Below are positions 17,066-25,128 of a stretch of 64,000 bases of DNA, in pieces. The DNA is from JASHVB01 sp035523995. GTDB taxonomy: Bacteria > Pseudomonadota > Alphaproteobacteria > Acetobacterales > Acetobacteraceae. The position numbers were made by a program, and so were the translations under genes. The stretch spans positions 51,079-115,078 of the forward strand of contig DATKPQ010000107.1 in NCBI GenBank assembly GCA_035523995.1, written 5' to 3'. The first letter of the stretch is position 1, and each line of letters starts with the position of its first letter. Under the pieces are notes generated by a model that saw nothing but the letters and a program-made list of their open reading frames with translations, ran no database searches and was not told the DNA's origin.

Positions 17066-18310
17066 TCAGCCCGACTCCACGTCCCCCTCGCCCTCCGGCT
17101 CTGCCACGGCCATCCCTTCATCGACCTGGTAATTGCTGGCCATCGCCTCGGCCACGATCGGGCCATCCGCACCGCCCAGCCGCTGCATGTCCCACTGGGT
17201 TACCCACGCCTTGATGAACTGCCGCATGGTGCTGGTCGCCGTCCGCTCGCCCGGCTGCAGCGCCGGTGCCGCCCAGTCATAGGCCTGCGCATAGATCTCC
17301 CGCAGCCTGTTGCAGTCCTGCGCCAGCTCCTCCGCCCCCGGCAGAGGCAGCCGATGCCGCCGCACCGTATCCTCGATATGCCGGATCGCCGCCACCGCCG
17401 CCGTCGACTCTTGCTCACGCCCCTTCAGCAGCAGGCGCTCAGACAGGCGTTCCGTGTCCTGCCGCGAATCGATCACAGCCGAGACGAAATCGTCGGTGAT
17501 GGCGTACACCGTGGCAACGCCGGGAAACGGCACCGCCCCCTCCAGCCCAAGCCACGTCGCCAACCAGGCATAGGCCACGCCACGCTGCAGCGGGGTATAG
17601 CGCCCGATCAGCTCCACCTCATCGAGCAGCAAACACCACCCGGCGTAACCCGCGTGATGGAACAACAAGCCGGCGAAGCGGATGCGCTGCATCGCGAGTT
17701 CGGCGGTCGCCGGCATCTTCACATCGAACATGCGCGGCGCACCCACGCCCGCCAGCGCCTGCCGGAACACGGCCGACGCCATGCGTCCCCCCGCCAGGAA
17801 CCGCTCGCACCGCCGCAGCGTCTCCGCCGAGACCGTGTTCCGGCGCAGCAGGAACAATACCGCGGAGAACACCGGCGCCAGCCGGCTCTCCGGGTCCCGC
17901 ACGGCCTCCTCCAGCGCATCGAATTGCTCCGGCGTAGCGCGCAACGCGGCCAGCGCGCCGGCCAGAGCGTCATCGTTGCGGCCAGGCAGCACGGCGGTCC
18001 GCATCGCTGCCTCGAACAATCGGCTCGGGTCGGCCAGCGGCGTTTCCTTGCTCACCACCACACGGCTGACGACGAAGCTATGGGTGCGGGCGACCTCGGC
18101 CAGATAGGCCAGCATGTGCGACTTGCCGGCGCCGAAACCGCCGGCGATGCCCAGGCCGCGCGGCGTGGCACCCTCCGACCAGACCGCGGACAAAAGCTGG
18201 TCGAAGGATTGCTCGATGCCGGATTCAGCGGTGCCCATCAGACGCACGGCGGCTCGATTGGGCACGCCGGCGCGCAGCGCCTCGATCGCGGTGCGGGCTT
18301 CCAGGTTCAT
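17066..18310 (-). CDS. BrxD-like P-loop ATPase (DUF2791-type)
   Basis: A 414-residue predicted ATPase. The Walker A motif is GGFGAGKS (57-64) and Walker B is CLLLDEVE (226-233). The N-terminus (ARTAIEALRAGVPNRAAVRL) and the segment VVSKETPLADPSRLF resemble what I know of BREX BrxD and related DUF2791 ATPases from phage-defence loci. The start is ATG 18310, overlapping the previous stop by four bases (ATGA), so it is translationally coupled to the degenerate paralogue upstream. No BREX methylase, PglZ phosphatase or helicase lies in the window. The tail is acidic (EPEGEGDVESG). The family call is from motif memory, and the role in defence or DNA maintenance is inferred. Confidence 0.72.
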   Translation of the reverse strand: MNLEARTAIEALRAGVPNRAAVRLMGTAESGIEQSFDQLLSAVWSEGATPRGLGIAGGFGAGKSHMLAYLAEVARTHSFVVSRVVVSKETPLADPSRLFEAAMRTAVLPGRNDDALAGALAALRATPEQFDALEEAVRDPESRLAPVFSAVLFLLRRNTVSAETLRRCERFLAGGRMASAVFRQALAGVGAPRMFDVKMPATAELAMQRIRFAGLLFHHAGYAGWCLLLDEVELIGRYTPLQRGVAYAWLATWLGLEGAVPFPGVATVYAITDDFVSAVIDSRQDTERLSERLLLKGREQESTAAVAAIRHIEDTVRRHRLPLPGAEELAQDCNRLREIYAQAYDWAAPALQPGERTATSTMRQFIKAWVTQWDMQRLGGADGPIVAEAMASNYQVDEGMAVAEPEGEGDVESG

Positions 18311-19272
18311 CCGCTCACCGTCACCAGCGGAGCCAGCGGGTTCTGCCGGTCGCCGGGCCGCACATCCGGCCAGATCCGCATTTCCAGCGCCTTGTACATA
18401 TCAAGCGTGCGGCGGCGGTCGCCGGCCATCAGCGCCTGGTCGGCCAGCACAAGCAGGAACAAGCCGGGCAAATGCTCTACGTCGTCCACGACCTCACGTA
18501 GCACCTCGTACAGGTCCATCACCGCGGCAGGCGAGTATCGCACGACCGCCTCACCCGCCCCGGCGGCACGCAAGGCAGGACGCAGGTCGAGCGTCAGCAG
18601 CAGGCCGCCCAGTCCGGCCTTGCGCACGAAATGGCACAGCGACACCAGCATGGCGCGCGCATTGGTCCGCGCGATGCGGGCGGCGATGCCATGATGCCGC
18701 AACGGAGTCAGCCCCACCTTCTCGCCTCGCAGCCATTGCAGCACGGGCAGGCTGTCGGCCTCCTCTGCGCCGGCGGGTTCCAGCCGCGCCAGCACCAGGC
18801 TCAGGACGGCGGAGCGGAAATCCTGCGCCAGCGTCGCATCCGCCCACAGGTCGCGGGCCAGCCACTGGTCGCGTTGGCGTTCCAGCAGCGGCACCGCGGT
18901 GCCGAAGGCAGACGCAAGCTCCGGCATGGTCAGCGCGGTGCCAGGGCGCGGCCAGGCATAGCCGTTGCGGTTGAACAAGCCTTCCGCGTAGCGCTGCAAC
19001 AAATCGTCCCAGGGCAGCGCACGCGCCAAGGCAAAGAACACGTCCTGCAACATGTGCAGCCGCGCTGCACCGGCGCTGACGTGCAGAAAGAGCATGTTGT
19101 GGCGCTGCGCCAGCACGGGCGTCGCATCGATCGCGTGCACGATCGCCGTCTCGTCGCCGACCAGGAATTTTACCGCGGCGCCGCCAGCCGGGAGGTACTC
19201 GGAAAAATACTCTGGCTCGACGGCCTGCAACCATCGGGTCAGCGGCACGGGCTGGACGTCGATCACGTCCAT
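18307..19272 (-). CDS. Degenerate BrxD-like pseudo-ATPase
   Basis: A 321-residue protein that seems to share the fold of the neighbouring ATPase. Its C-terminal part (RRRTLDMYKALEMRIWP, NPLAPLV) matches the pattern at the end of BrxD-like proteins. Where Walker A is expected (FLVG followed by xGxGKTH in relatives) it reads FLVGDETAIVHAI, without the P-loop Lys. The Walker B region reads LLLTLDLRP, with Asp but no catalytic Glu. It is therefore probably inactive and may act as a structural or regulatory partner. It begins six bases after the coiled-coil gene and overlaps the ATPase by four bases. Confidence 0.6.
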   Translation of the reverse strand: MDVIDVQPVPLTRWLQAVEPEYFSEYLPAGGAAVKFLVGDETAIVHAIDATPVLAQRHNMLFLHVSAGAARLHMLQDVFFALARALPWDDLLQRYAEGLFNRNGYAWPRPGTALTMPELASAFGTAVPLLERQRDQWLARDLWADATLAQDFRSAVLSLVLARLEPAGAEEADSLPVLQWLRGEKVGLTPLRHHGIAARIARTNARAMLVSLCHFVRKAGLGGLLLTLDLRPALRAAGAGEAVVRYSPAAVMDLYEVLREVVDDVEHLPGLFLLVLADQALMAGDRRRTLDMYKALEMRIWPDVRPGDRQNPLAPLVTVSG

Positions 19273-19278
19273 CGGGCG

Positions 19279-20094
19279 TCACTCCGAGATGAAACGGATC
19301 GCGTAGTAGTCGTGCTGGGCGCCGGTCTCGTCATAGGCCGAGAGCCGCTTGGCGCCCTTCGTACCCGTGGATCCGCCCAGTTCGAAGCGATGGCCGCGCC
19401 CGCTGCGCGCGTCCGGCTGCCGATCAAGCCGCAGCAGATCCAGAAGGAATTCCTCCAACGGATAGTCAGCGGCGGCGGCGGGCAGCAGGGTCAGCAATTC
19501 ATAGATATCCGCCAGCGGCACCAGCGGCCCCTCGCCGGGGCGGTTGACCTGCCAGGCCGGGTCTCGCGATGCGGCCAGCGCGGCATAGGCACGCAGCAAC
19601 CGGTCGAGGAACTGGCGGGCATTGAAGCGGTTCGGCCGCTGTTGCAGGTCCCGCAGATGGTGGGCGAGGAAACTCGGCCGGATGCGCCGCTCCAGCCGCC
19701 GGCCGATACGCACCGCCTGGGAACGAGGCTCCAGGCGCAGTGCCAGCGGATAGACGCTGACCCGGCCGTCGCGCTGCACCACCGTCACGTTCAGCGCCGC
19801 GGCGGCGGCGGCAAGCTCCGCGAGAAAGCGCCCATCGGCGAAGGCGCCGGCAAGGTCGATCTCCGGCGCAGCCACGTCTCCGAGCGCGGCGTGCAGCGCG
19901 GCGGCATTCTTTTGCAGTTCCGCGACCGCGGCAGGGAAGCCGGCGACCGTGCCCTCATGCGCCGCCTTGCGCAGCTTCTTGGCGGCGCGCAGCGTCGCGC
20001 CGGCCTGCCGTTCCAGGCCAGCCAGTTGTTCATCCCACGCGGCCAGCGATTCTTCGAGGGCGGGGACCGGGCCGGGCGATTCGCCGTCATTCAT
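19279..20094 (-). CDS. Coiled-coil protein, first gene of the BrxD-like operon
   Basis: A 271-residue protein of unknown family. Residues 14-80 are heptad-like and rich in Ala, Leu, Glu and Lys (LEESLAAWDEQLAGLERQ), which predicts a coiled coil. A basic region follows (RIGRRLERRIRPSFLAHHL), with an Arg- and Phe-rich middle (RPNRFNARQFLDRLLRAY) and a C-terminal strand-rich end (HDYYAIRFISE). No catalytic motif is seen. As the promoter-proximal gene, tightly followed by two ATPase-fold genes, it is likely the partner or adaptor of their complex. ATG 20094 has no clear ribosome site. The gene is divergent from the alcohol dehydrogenase gene. Confidence 0.6.
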   Translation of the reverse strand: MNDGESPGPVPALEESLAAWDEQLAGLERQAGATLRAAKKLRKAAHEGTVAGFPAAVAELQKNAAALHAALGDVAAPEIDLAGAFADGRFLAELAAAAAALNVTVVQRDGRVSVYPLALRLEPRSQAVRIGRRLERRIRPSFLAHHLRDLQQRPNRFNARQFLDRLLRAYAALAASRDPAWQVNRPGEGPLVPLADIYELLTLLPAAAADYPLEEFLLDLLRLDRQPDARSGRGHRFELGGSTGTKGAKRLSAYDETGAQHDYYAIRFISE

Positions 20095-20241
20095 GTGGTC
20101 AGTATGAGAGGCCAGGACGATGCCGCCAAGGGTATCGTCAAATGCCTGCCAGCGTCATTGCGGGGCGGATCACCTGGCGGCAATCTGTGGGGGAAGTGTC
20201 GGCCGGTGCCCCGCCACCGCCGCCGATAGGAGGAAACCGCC

Positions 20242-21429
20242 ATGAGCACCGTCAACGCCACCATTGCTTCGCCGCGCGTCCTGGTGGTGGGCGGCGGCAC
20301 CGTGGGACAGATCGCGGACCTGCTGCGGAAATTCGGGCTGTTGCGGCCGCTGGTGGTGTCGGACCCGGTGATGGTTGCGACGGGCCTGATCCAGCGCGTG
20401 CTGGAACCGCTCGCGCGGGCGGGGATCGCCGTGACGGTTTTCTCGGACACCGTGTCCGATCCCACCGATAGCGTGATCGAGGCCGGCGTTGCCGCGTTGC
20501 ACAGGGGAAAGTTCGATTGCCTGGTTGGCTTTGGCGGCGGCTCGCCGATCGATACGGCGAAGGCGATGGCGATCCTGGCCGCGGGCGGGGGAAAGATGCG
20601 CGACTACAAGGCGCCGGTCGCGGCCGACACGGGTGCGCTGCCGATCATCGCTGTTCCCACCACCGCCGGCACGGGCAGCGAATGCACGCGCTTCACCGTC
20701 GTTACCGATACAGAGCATGACGAGAAGATGCTGATCGCGGGGCTCGGCGCGCTGCCGCTGGCGGCGATCGTGGATTACGAACTTACCTATACGGTGCCGG
20801 CCCGCACCACCGCCGATACCGGCGTGGACAGCCTGACGCATGCGCTGGAGGCGTTCGTTTCCAAGCGGGCCAACCCGTTTTCCGATGCGCTGGCACTGTC
20901 GGCGATGGCGCTGATCGGCAAGCACATCCGCACTGCCTTTGCCGAGCCTCGCAACGCCGCCGCGCGCGAGGGTATGATGCTGGGCGCGACGCAGGCGGGG
21001 CTGGCGTTTTCCAATTCGTCTGTCGCGCTGGTGCATGGGATGTCGCGGCCGATCGGGGCGCATTTCCATGTGCCGCACGGGCTTTCCAACGCGATGCTGC
21101 TGCCGGCGATCACGCGGTATTCAGTACCGGGGGCGGAGGCACGCTATGCGGAGGCCGCGCGCTGCATTGGGTTTGCCGAGGCGGGGGATGCGGATGGGGT
21201 GGCGGCGGCGAAACTGCTGACCGGGCTGGAGGCACTGAACAAGGCGTTGTCGGTGCCGTCGCCAGCCGATTACGGGATCAGGGAAGCGGACTGGAACAAT
21301 AAGATGGAGCTGATGGCGCAGCAGGCGCTGGCGTCGGGGAGCCCTGCCAATAATCCGCGGGTGCCGGAGGCAGCGGAGATCGTGGCACTGTACCGCGAAG
21401 TCTGGACGGGGGCAGCGGCGAATGCGTGA
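20242..21429 (+). CDS. Iron-containing alcohol dehydrogenase
   Basis: A 395-residue group III metal-dependent alcohol or polyol dehydrogenase. The cofactor motif GGGSPIDTAKA and PTTAGTGSE are present, as are metal-ligand regions TGVDSLTHALEAF (Asp and His) and ALVHGMSRPIGAHFHVPHG (His pair). An optimal ribosome site (aggagg) precedes ATG 20242. It is a single gene, divergent from the BrxD-like operon with about 150 bases between them. The substrate is unknown. Related enzymes reduce maleylacetate or oxidise diols and alcohols, but here the length and motifs fit the alcohol dehydrogenase branch. Confidence 0.9.
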   Translation: MSTVNATIASPRVLVVGGGTVGQIADLLRKFGLLRPLVVSDPVMVATGLIQRVLEPLARAGIAVTVFSDTVSDPTDSVIEAGVAALHRGKFDCLVGFGGGSPIDTAKAMAILAAGGGKMRDYKAPVAADTGALPIIAVPTTAGTGSECTRFTVVTDTEHDEKMLIAGLGALPLAAIVDYELTYTVPARTTADTGVDSLTHALEAFVSKRANPFSDALALSAMALIGKHIRTAFAEPRNAAAREGMMLGATQAGLAFSNSSVALVHGMSRPIGAHFHVPHGLSNAMLLPAITRYSVPGAEARYAEAARCIGFAEAGDADGVAAAKLLTGLEALNKALSVPSPADYGIREADWNNKMELMAQQALASGSPANNPRVPEAAEIVALYREVWTGAAANA

Positions 21430-21442
21430 GCACAGTTCTGAA

Positions 21443-21480
21443 CGAGATTGCTGCGTCGCTACACCCCTCGCAATGACATC
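21443..21480. repeat. Dispersed repeat, family A, right arm
   Basis: Reads gagattgctgcgtcgctac then ccctcgcaatgacatc, the inverse arm of the family A element. It sits between the convergent alcohol dehydrogenase and livF genes. Confidence 0.65.
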
Positions 21481-21528
21481 GTGGGTGGGAGCGGGGACCG
21501 CGCGCCTTACGCTTGCCGAGCGTGGATG

Positions 21529-22251
21529 CTAAAACACCCCCAAATGCTTGTGCAAATCCACGCCATCCCGCCGCAGCGCCGCCACCGTTTCGTCCACGAC
21601 CACCCGTCCACTGTTCAAAATTATAATATCGTCCGCGACATTGAATACCAGCTCGGCATTTTGCTCCACCAGCACGATCGATAGCCCGCGTTGCTTCAAA
21701 CGCCGGATCGTCGCCATCACCTCCGCGACGATCTGCGGCGCCAGCCCCTCCGACGGCTCGTCCATCAGCAAGACACGCGGGTTCGACATCAGTGCTCGCC
21801 CGATCGCCAGCATCTGCTGCTCGCCACCCGACAGGTAGCCGGCATATTGCTCGCGCCGCTCTGCCAGGCGCGGAAACGTGGTGTAGACGCGGTCCAACGT
21901 CCAAGGCTCCGGACCGCCGGCGCGCGGCTTGCGGGCTGCCACGATCAGGTTCTCGCGTACTGTCAGGCTGCGGAATACGCGGCGGCCTTGCGGCACCAAC
22001 GCCACGCCGTGCGCGGCGATCGCTTCCGGCGAGCGGCCACCGACCGAGACACCATAGACCGAAACCGATCCGCGGCGCGGCGGTACCAATCCCACCGCGA
22101 CACCCATGCTGGTGGACTTGCCCGCGCCGTTGCGGCCGAGCAAGCCAAGCAGTCGGCCCTCACCCAGGCGGAATGAGACGCGGTGCAGGACATGGCTGTC
22201 GCCGTAATAGGCATCAATCTCGCTCAGCGTCAGAGCGTCAGGCGGCGCCAA
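21529..22251 (-). CDS. livF: Branched-chain amino acid-type ABC transporter, ATP-binding LivF
   Basis: A 240-residue ATPase. Walker A is GRNGAGKS, the signature is YLSGGEQQMLAIGRAL, and Walker B is VLLMDEPSEGLAP. The LVEQNAELVFNVADDIIIL segment is typical of LivF. The start is TTG 22251, with aggga about nine bases upstream. It overlaps the livG end by 14 bases. It is the last gene of the transporter block, which runs on the minus strand from the binding protein at 26348. It powers uptake of branched-chain amino acids or of amides and other small carboxylates, since this family has broad ligands. Confidence 0.9.
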   Translation of the reverse strand: MAPPDALTLSEIDAYYGDSHVLHRVSFRLGEGRLLGLLGRNGAGKSTSMGVAVGLVPPRRGSVSVYGVSVGGRSPEAIAAHGVALVPQGRRVFRSLTVRENLIVAARKPRAGGPEPWTLDRVYTTFPRLAERREQYAGYLSGGEQQMLAIGRALMSNPRVLLMDEPSEGLAPQIVAEVMATIRRLKQRGLSIVLVEQNAELVFNVADDIIILNSGRVVVDETVAALRRDGVDLHKHLGVF

Positions 22252-22978
22252 GGTAGATCTCCCTGGTGCGCGGATGCTCTACCACTTCGGTGCGGGTGCC
22301 CTCCACGATCACCTCGCCGAAATGCAGAACGCTGATGCGTTCGGCGAATTCCAGCGCCACGTCCATGTCATGCTCGATCATCACGATCGTCACGTCGCGC
22401 GGAATGGTGGCGATCAGGGCGGCGACGTCGCGGCGTTCGTCCACCGAGAGGCCGGCGAAGGGTTCGTCCAGCAGCAATACCTTTGGCGCCTGGCCCACCG
22501 CCATGGCAATTTCGACGCGGCGGCGCTCGCCATAGGAGGTCTGCGCCACCGGGCGCGATGCCAGATGCGACAGACCGACGCGTTGCAGTGCGTCAGCGGC
22601 GCGGTCGATCAGGGCGTGCTGGCGGTCCAGCCGCACGATCGGATTCCAGCGCAGCGGCGACAGGCCCAGCAAGGATAACGTCACGTTGCGCAGCAGCGTT
22701 TCGTTGGGAAACAGCGTGATGATCTGATAGGTGCGCGTCAGGCCCAGATGTGCCCGCCGCCGCGCCGCCATCCGCGTGATGTCGTGGCCGAACACGGCGA
22801 TGCTGCCGGCGTCGGGACCCAGTTCGCCGGTGATCAGGTTGAACAATGTGGTTTTGCCGGCGCCGTTCGGGCCGATGATCAGGCGGCGCTCGCCGGACGC
22901 GACCAGCAGTTCGACCCCGTTCGTCACGCGCAGGCCGCCGAAGGATTTGCTCAGGCCGCGGACTTCGAGCGCGTTCAT
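22238..22978 (-). CDS. livG: Branched-chain amino acid-type ABC transporter, ATP-binding LivG
   Basis: A 246-residue ATPase, the partner of LivF. Walker A is GPNGAGKT. The signature region reads TSYGERRRVEIAMAV, where most ABC proteins have LSGGQ (here SYGE, normal for LivG). Walker B is VLLLDEPFAGLS, followed by the IEHDMDVALEFAERI H-loop. The frame stays open far upstream, over livM, but ATG 22978 (MNALEVRGLSKSFGG) is the real start. It overlaps livM by four bases and livF by 14, so the genes are coupled. Confidence 0.92.
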   Translation of the reverse strand: MNALEVRGLSKSFGGLRVTNGVELLVASGERRLIIGPNGAGKTTLFNLITGELGPDAGSIAVFGHDITRMAARRRAHLGLTRTYQIITLFPNETLLRNVTLSLLGLSPLRWNPIVRLDRQHALIDRAADALQRVGLSHLASRPVAQTSYGERRRVEIAMAVGQAPKVLLLDEPFAGLSVDERRDVAALIATIPRDVTIVMIEHDMDVALEFAERISVLHFGEVIVEGTRTEVVEHPRTREIYLGAA

Positions 22979-23961
22979 GGCACGCGTTCCTCGGTCAACA
23001 CGCGCGCGCGCGGGTGGCGCGATGCGATCGCCCAACGCCATAGGCGCACCGAGCCTGGGACGAAGCCTTCCGGCATGAACACGACGATCAGAACGAAGAT
23101 CGCGCCGAGCATGAAGTTCCAGCGCGAGATATAGGCGCTGGCGACGTCCTTGATGATCACCACCAATGCGGCACCGAAGATCGGGCCGAAGATTGTGGCG
23201 GTGCCGCCGGCAATGACCATCAGCAATGCTTCGGCGGAGGAGCTGAGCGCCACGGTCTCGGGCGAGACGAATTGATTGTAGTAGAGGTAGAGCAAGCCTG
23301 CGACGCCGCTCCAGAAGCCGGAGAGCAGGAAGGCGAGGAAACGCGTGAGCCAGACGTTGTAGCCGAGCGCGGTCATGCGACGCGGCTGGTCGCGCGTGCC
23401 GCGCACCGCGGCGCCGAAGGGGGAGGCGACGAAGACCGTGATGCAGCCTAGCGCGATCAGGAATACGACCAGAGTGGCCCAGTAGAAGGCGGGGGCGTTG
23501 TCCAGGGCGATACCGAAGGGATGCGGGCGGGTGTTGATGGATACGCCGTTGTCGCCGTTGGTGAGGCTGATCCAGCGGAAGGCAATGCCCCAGACGATCT
23601 GGCCCAGCGCCACGGTGATCATGACGAAGCCGAGCCCGGTCGCGCGCAGCGAGAGCATGGCGAAGATGGCGGTGGCGACGAGCGTTGCGGCCAGCGCTCC
23701 GATCGTGGCGACGATGCTGCCATGGCCGGCGTTGATCAACGTTGCGGCAGCGTAGCAGGAGACACCGAACAAGCCGGCATGGCCCAGGGTTACCAAGCCG
23801 GCGTAGCCGACCAGGATGTTCAGGCCCATGGACAGCACGGCGTAGATCAGCACCTGCGAGGCGATGTTGATGTAGTAGGCGTTGCCAACCCAGAACGGCA
23901 GCGATACCAGCGCGGCGCAGGCGAGGAGGAGGGCGAGGATCTTCATGCGCTGGCCCGACAT
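22975..23961 (-). CDS. livM: Branched-chain amino acid-type ABC permease LivM
   Basis: A 328-residue inner-membrane permease with about eight to ten hydrophobic segments. The LivM hallmarks SMGLNILVGYAGLVTLGHAG and ATGLGFVMITVALGQ are present. ATG 23961 (MSGQRMK) is chosen over a longer frame, since the extension back to 24030 reads into a family A repeat. ATG 23946 is another option. It forms the channel with LivH. The gap to livH (150 bases) is filled by that repeat. Confidence 0.9.
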   Translation of the reverse strand: MSGQRMKILALLLACAALVSLPFWVGNAYYINIASQVLIYAVLSMGLNILVGYAGLVTLGHAGLFGVSCYAAATLINAGHGSIVATIGALAATLVATAIFAMLSLRATGLGFVMITVALGQIVWGIAFRWISLTNGDNGVSINTRPHPFGIALDNAPAFYWATLVVFLIALGCITVFVASPFGAAVRGTRDQPRRMTALGYNVWLTRFLAFLLSGFWSGVAGLLYLYYNQFVSPETVALSSSAEALLMVIAGGTATIFGPIFGAALVVIIKDVASAYISRWNFMLGAIFVLIVVFMPEGFVPGSVRLWRWAIASRHPRARVLTEERVP

Positions 23962-23999
23962 GGCAATGCATTGCGGGTCCGCGTTGGCCTGTCCCCTTC

Positions 24000-24105
24000 T
24001 GTCATTGCCAGGCGCGGCGCGACAAAGCAATCTTCGTGGTTGCAGCGCATGATGCGTTGGCTTGAAGGGGATTGCTTCGTCGCTGCGCTCCTCGCAATGA
24101 CATGC
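24000..24105. repeat. Dispersed palindromic repeat, family A, inside the liv operon
   Basis: Both arms are present: gtcattgccaggcgcggcg at the left and ggattgcttcgtcgctgcg then ctcctcgcaatgacatg at the right. It fills the livH-livM gap and could fold in the mRNA and lower expression of the distal genes. Confidence 0.75.
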
Positions 24106-24112
24106 GGGCGCT

Positions 24113-24967
24113 TCATAGCGTTACCCGACCGAACAAGCCGCGCGGGCGGACCACCAGCACGATGAGCATTGGCAAGAACAATACGACGTACGCCAGTTCG
24201 GGGAAGAGTACCTGACCGTAATTATAGAGGAAGCCAACGACAAAGCTGCCGACCAGCGAGCCTAACAGGCTGCCGGTGCCTCCCAGGATCACTACCACGA
24301 GCGCGAGCGGCAGCATGTCCTGGTCGAGGCCCGGATAGACCGACAGGATCGGCCCACCGATGACGCCGGCGAAGCCTGCCAGGCCGGCGCCGAGCGCGAA
24401 GACGATGGTAAAGAGATGCGAGACGCGGATGCCGCAGACCCGCGCCATGGCGGGATCGTCCACCGCGGCGCGGATCATGGCGCCGAGACGTGTCTTGTCG
24501 AGCAAGCCCCACAGCGCCGTGGCGATGGCAACGGCGATCAGGATGATGACGAGGCGATAGGTGGGGAAGGCAACGGAGAGCAGATGCGTGGAGCCGACGC
24601 CGATGGCGGGCGTGTCTACCGAGATGGGGTCGCCGCCCCAGACCATCAGGCAGGTGTCGGCGACCATGAAGGACAGGCCGAGTGTGACGAGTACTTGCGC
24701 CAGTTCCGCGCCGACAAGACGGCGGAGGAGGAGGCGCTCGATGATGGCGCCGAACAAGGCGACGCCGAGGCCGGCGCCGATGGCAGCGATCCAGAAGCCG
24801 GCGCCCCAGGAGATCAACGTTACGCCGAAATAGGCGCCGAGCATGAACATCGAACCATGCGTCAGGTTGGGAATGCGCATCAGGCCGAAGATCAGGGAGA
24901 AGCCGGCGGACAGAAGGAACAGCAGGCCGCCCAAGGTGATGCTGTTGATGGCAAGAATGGTCCACAT
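24113..24967 (-). CDS. livH: Branched-chain amino acid-type ABC permease LivH
   Basis: A 284-residue inner-membrane permease with about eight hydrophobic segments. Typical strings are NSITLGGLLFLLSAGFSLIFG, GSMFMLGAY and LAQVLVTLGLSFM in the first half, and IRAAVDDPAMARVCGI and GLDQDMLPLALVVVILGGTG in the second. ATG 24967 (MWTILAINS) is preferred to the frame start at 24991, which lies in a family D repeat. It is preceded by its binding-protein gene on the same strand. Confidence 0.92.
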   Translation of the reverse strand: MWTILAINSITLGGLLFLLSAGFSLIFGLMRIPNLTHGSMFMLGAYFGVTLISWGAGFWIAAIGAGLGVALFGAIIERLLLRRLVGAELAQVLVTLGLSFMVADTCLMVWGGDPISVDTPAIGVGSTHLLSVAFPTYRLVIILIAVAIATALWGLLDKTRLGAMIRAAVDDPAMARVCGIRVSHLFTIVFALGAGLAGFAGVIGGPILSVYPGLDQDMLPLALVVVILGGTGSLLGSLVGSFVVGFLYNYGQVLFPELAYVVLFLPMLIVLVVRPRGLFGRVTL

Positions 24968-25128
24968 GGCTAATCCCTCCCGCGAACGCACGGGGGAGAG
25001 GTTGAGACGCGCAGGGCCGAGGGTGAGGGTGATCGGGTCGGTACGCCGTACTTACGAACCCACCTGATCTCTCTCACCCTCGGTGCTACGCATCTCGACC
25101 TCTCCCGCTTCGCGGCCGAGGTGTTCAC
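24968..25128. repeat. Dispersed repeat, family D
   Basis: Contains ctcccgcgaacgcacgggg, then gggtgagggtgatcgggtc, and ctctcaccctcggtgctac with cctctcccgcttcgcgg. The two halves form an imperfect palindrome between the binding-protein gene and livH. Confidence 0.65.

Noticed and set aside
16742..20229. Long plus-strand frames opposite the BrxD-like operon
   Set aside because: They are Arg-, Gln- and His-rich shadows. The minus-strand frames show Walker motifs and tight gene coupling.
22979..23971. Upstream extension of livG
   Set aside because: The frame is open, but it overlaps livM on the same strand and has no transporter-like sequence. The ATG at 22978 gives a normal LivG start.
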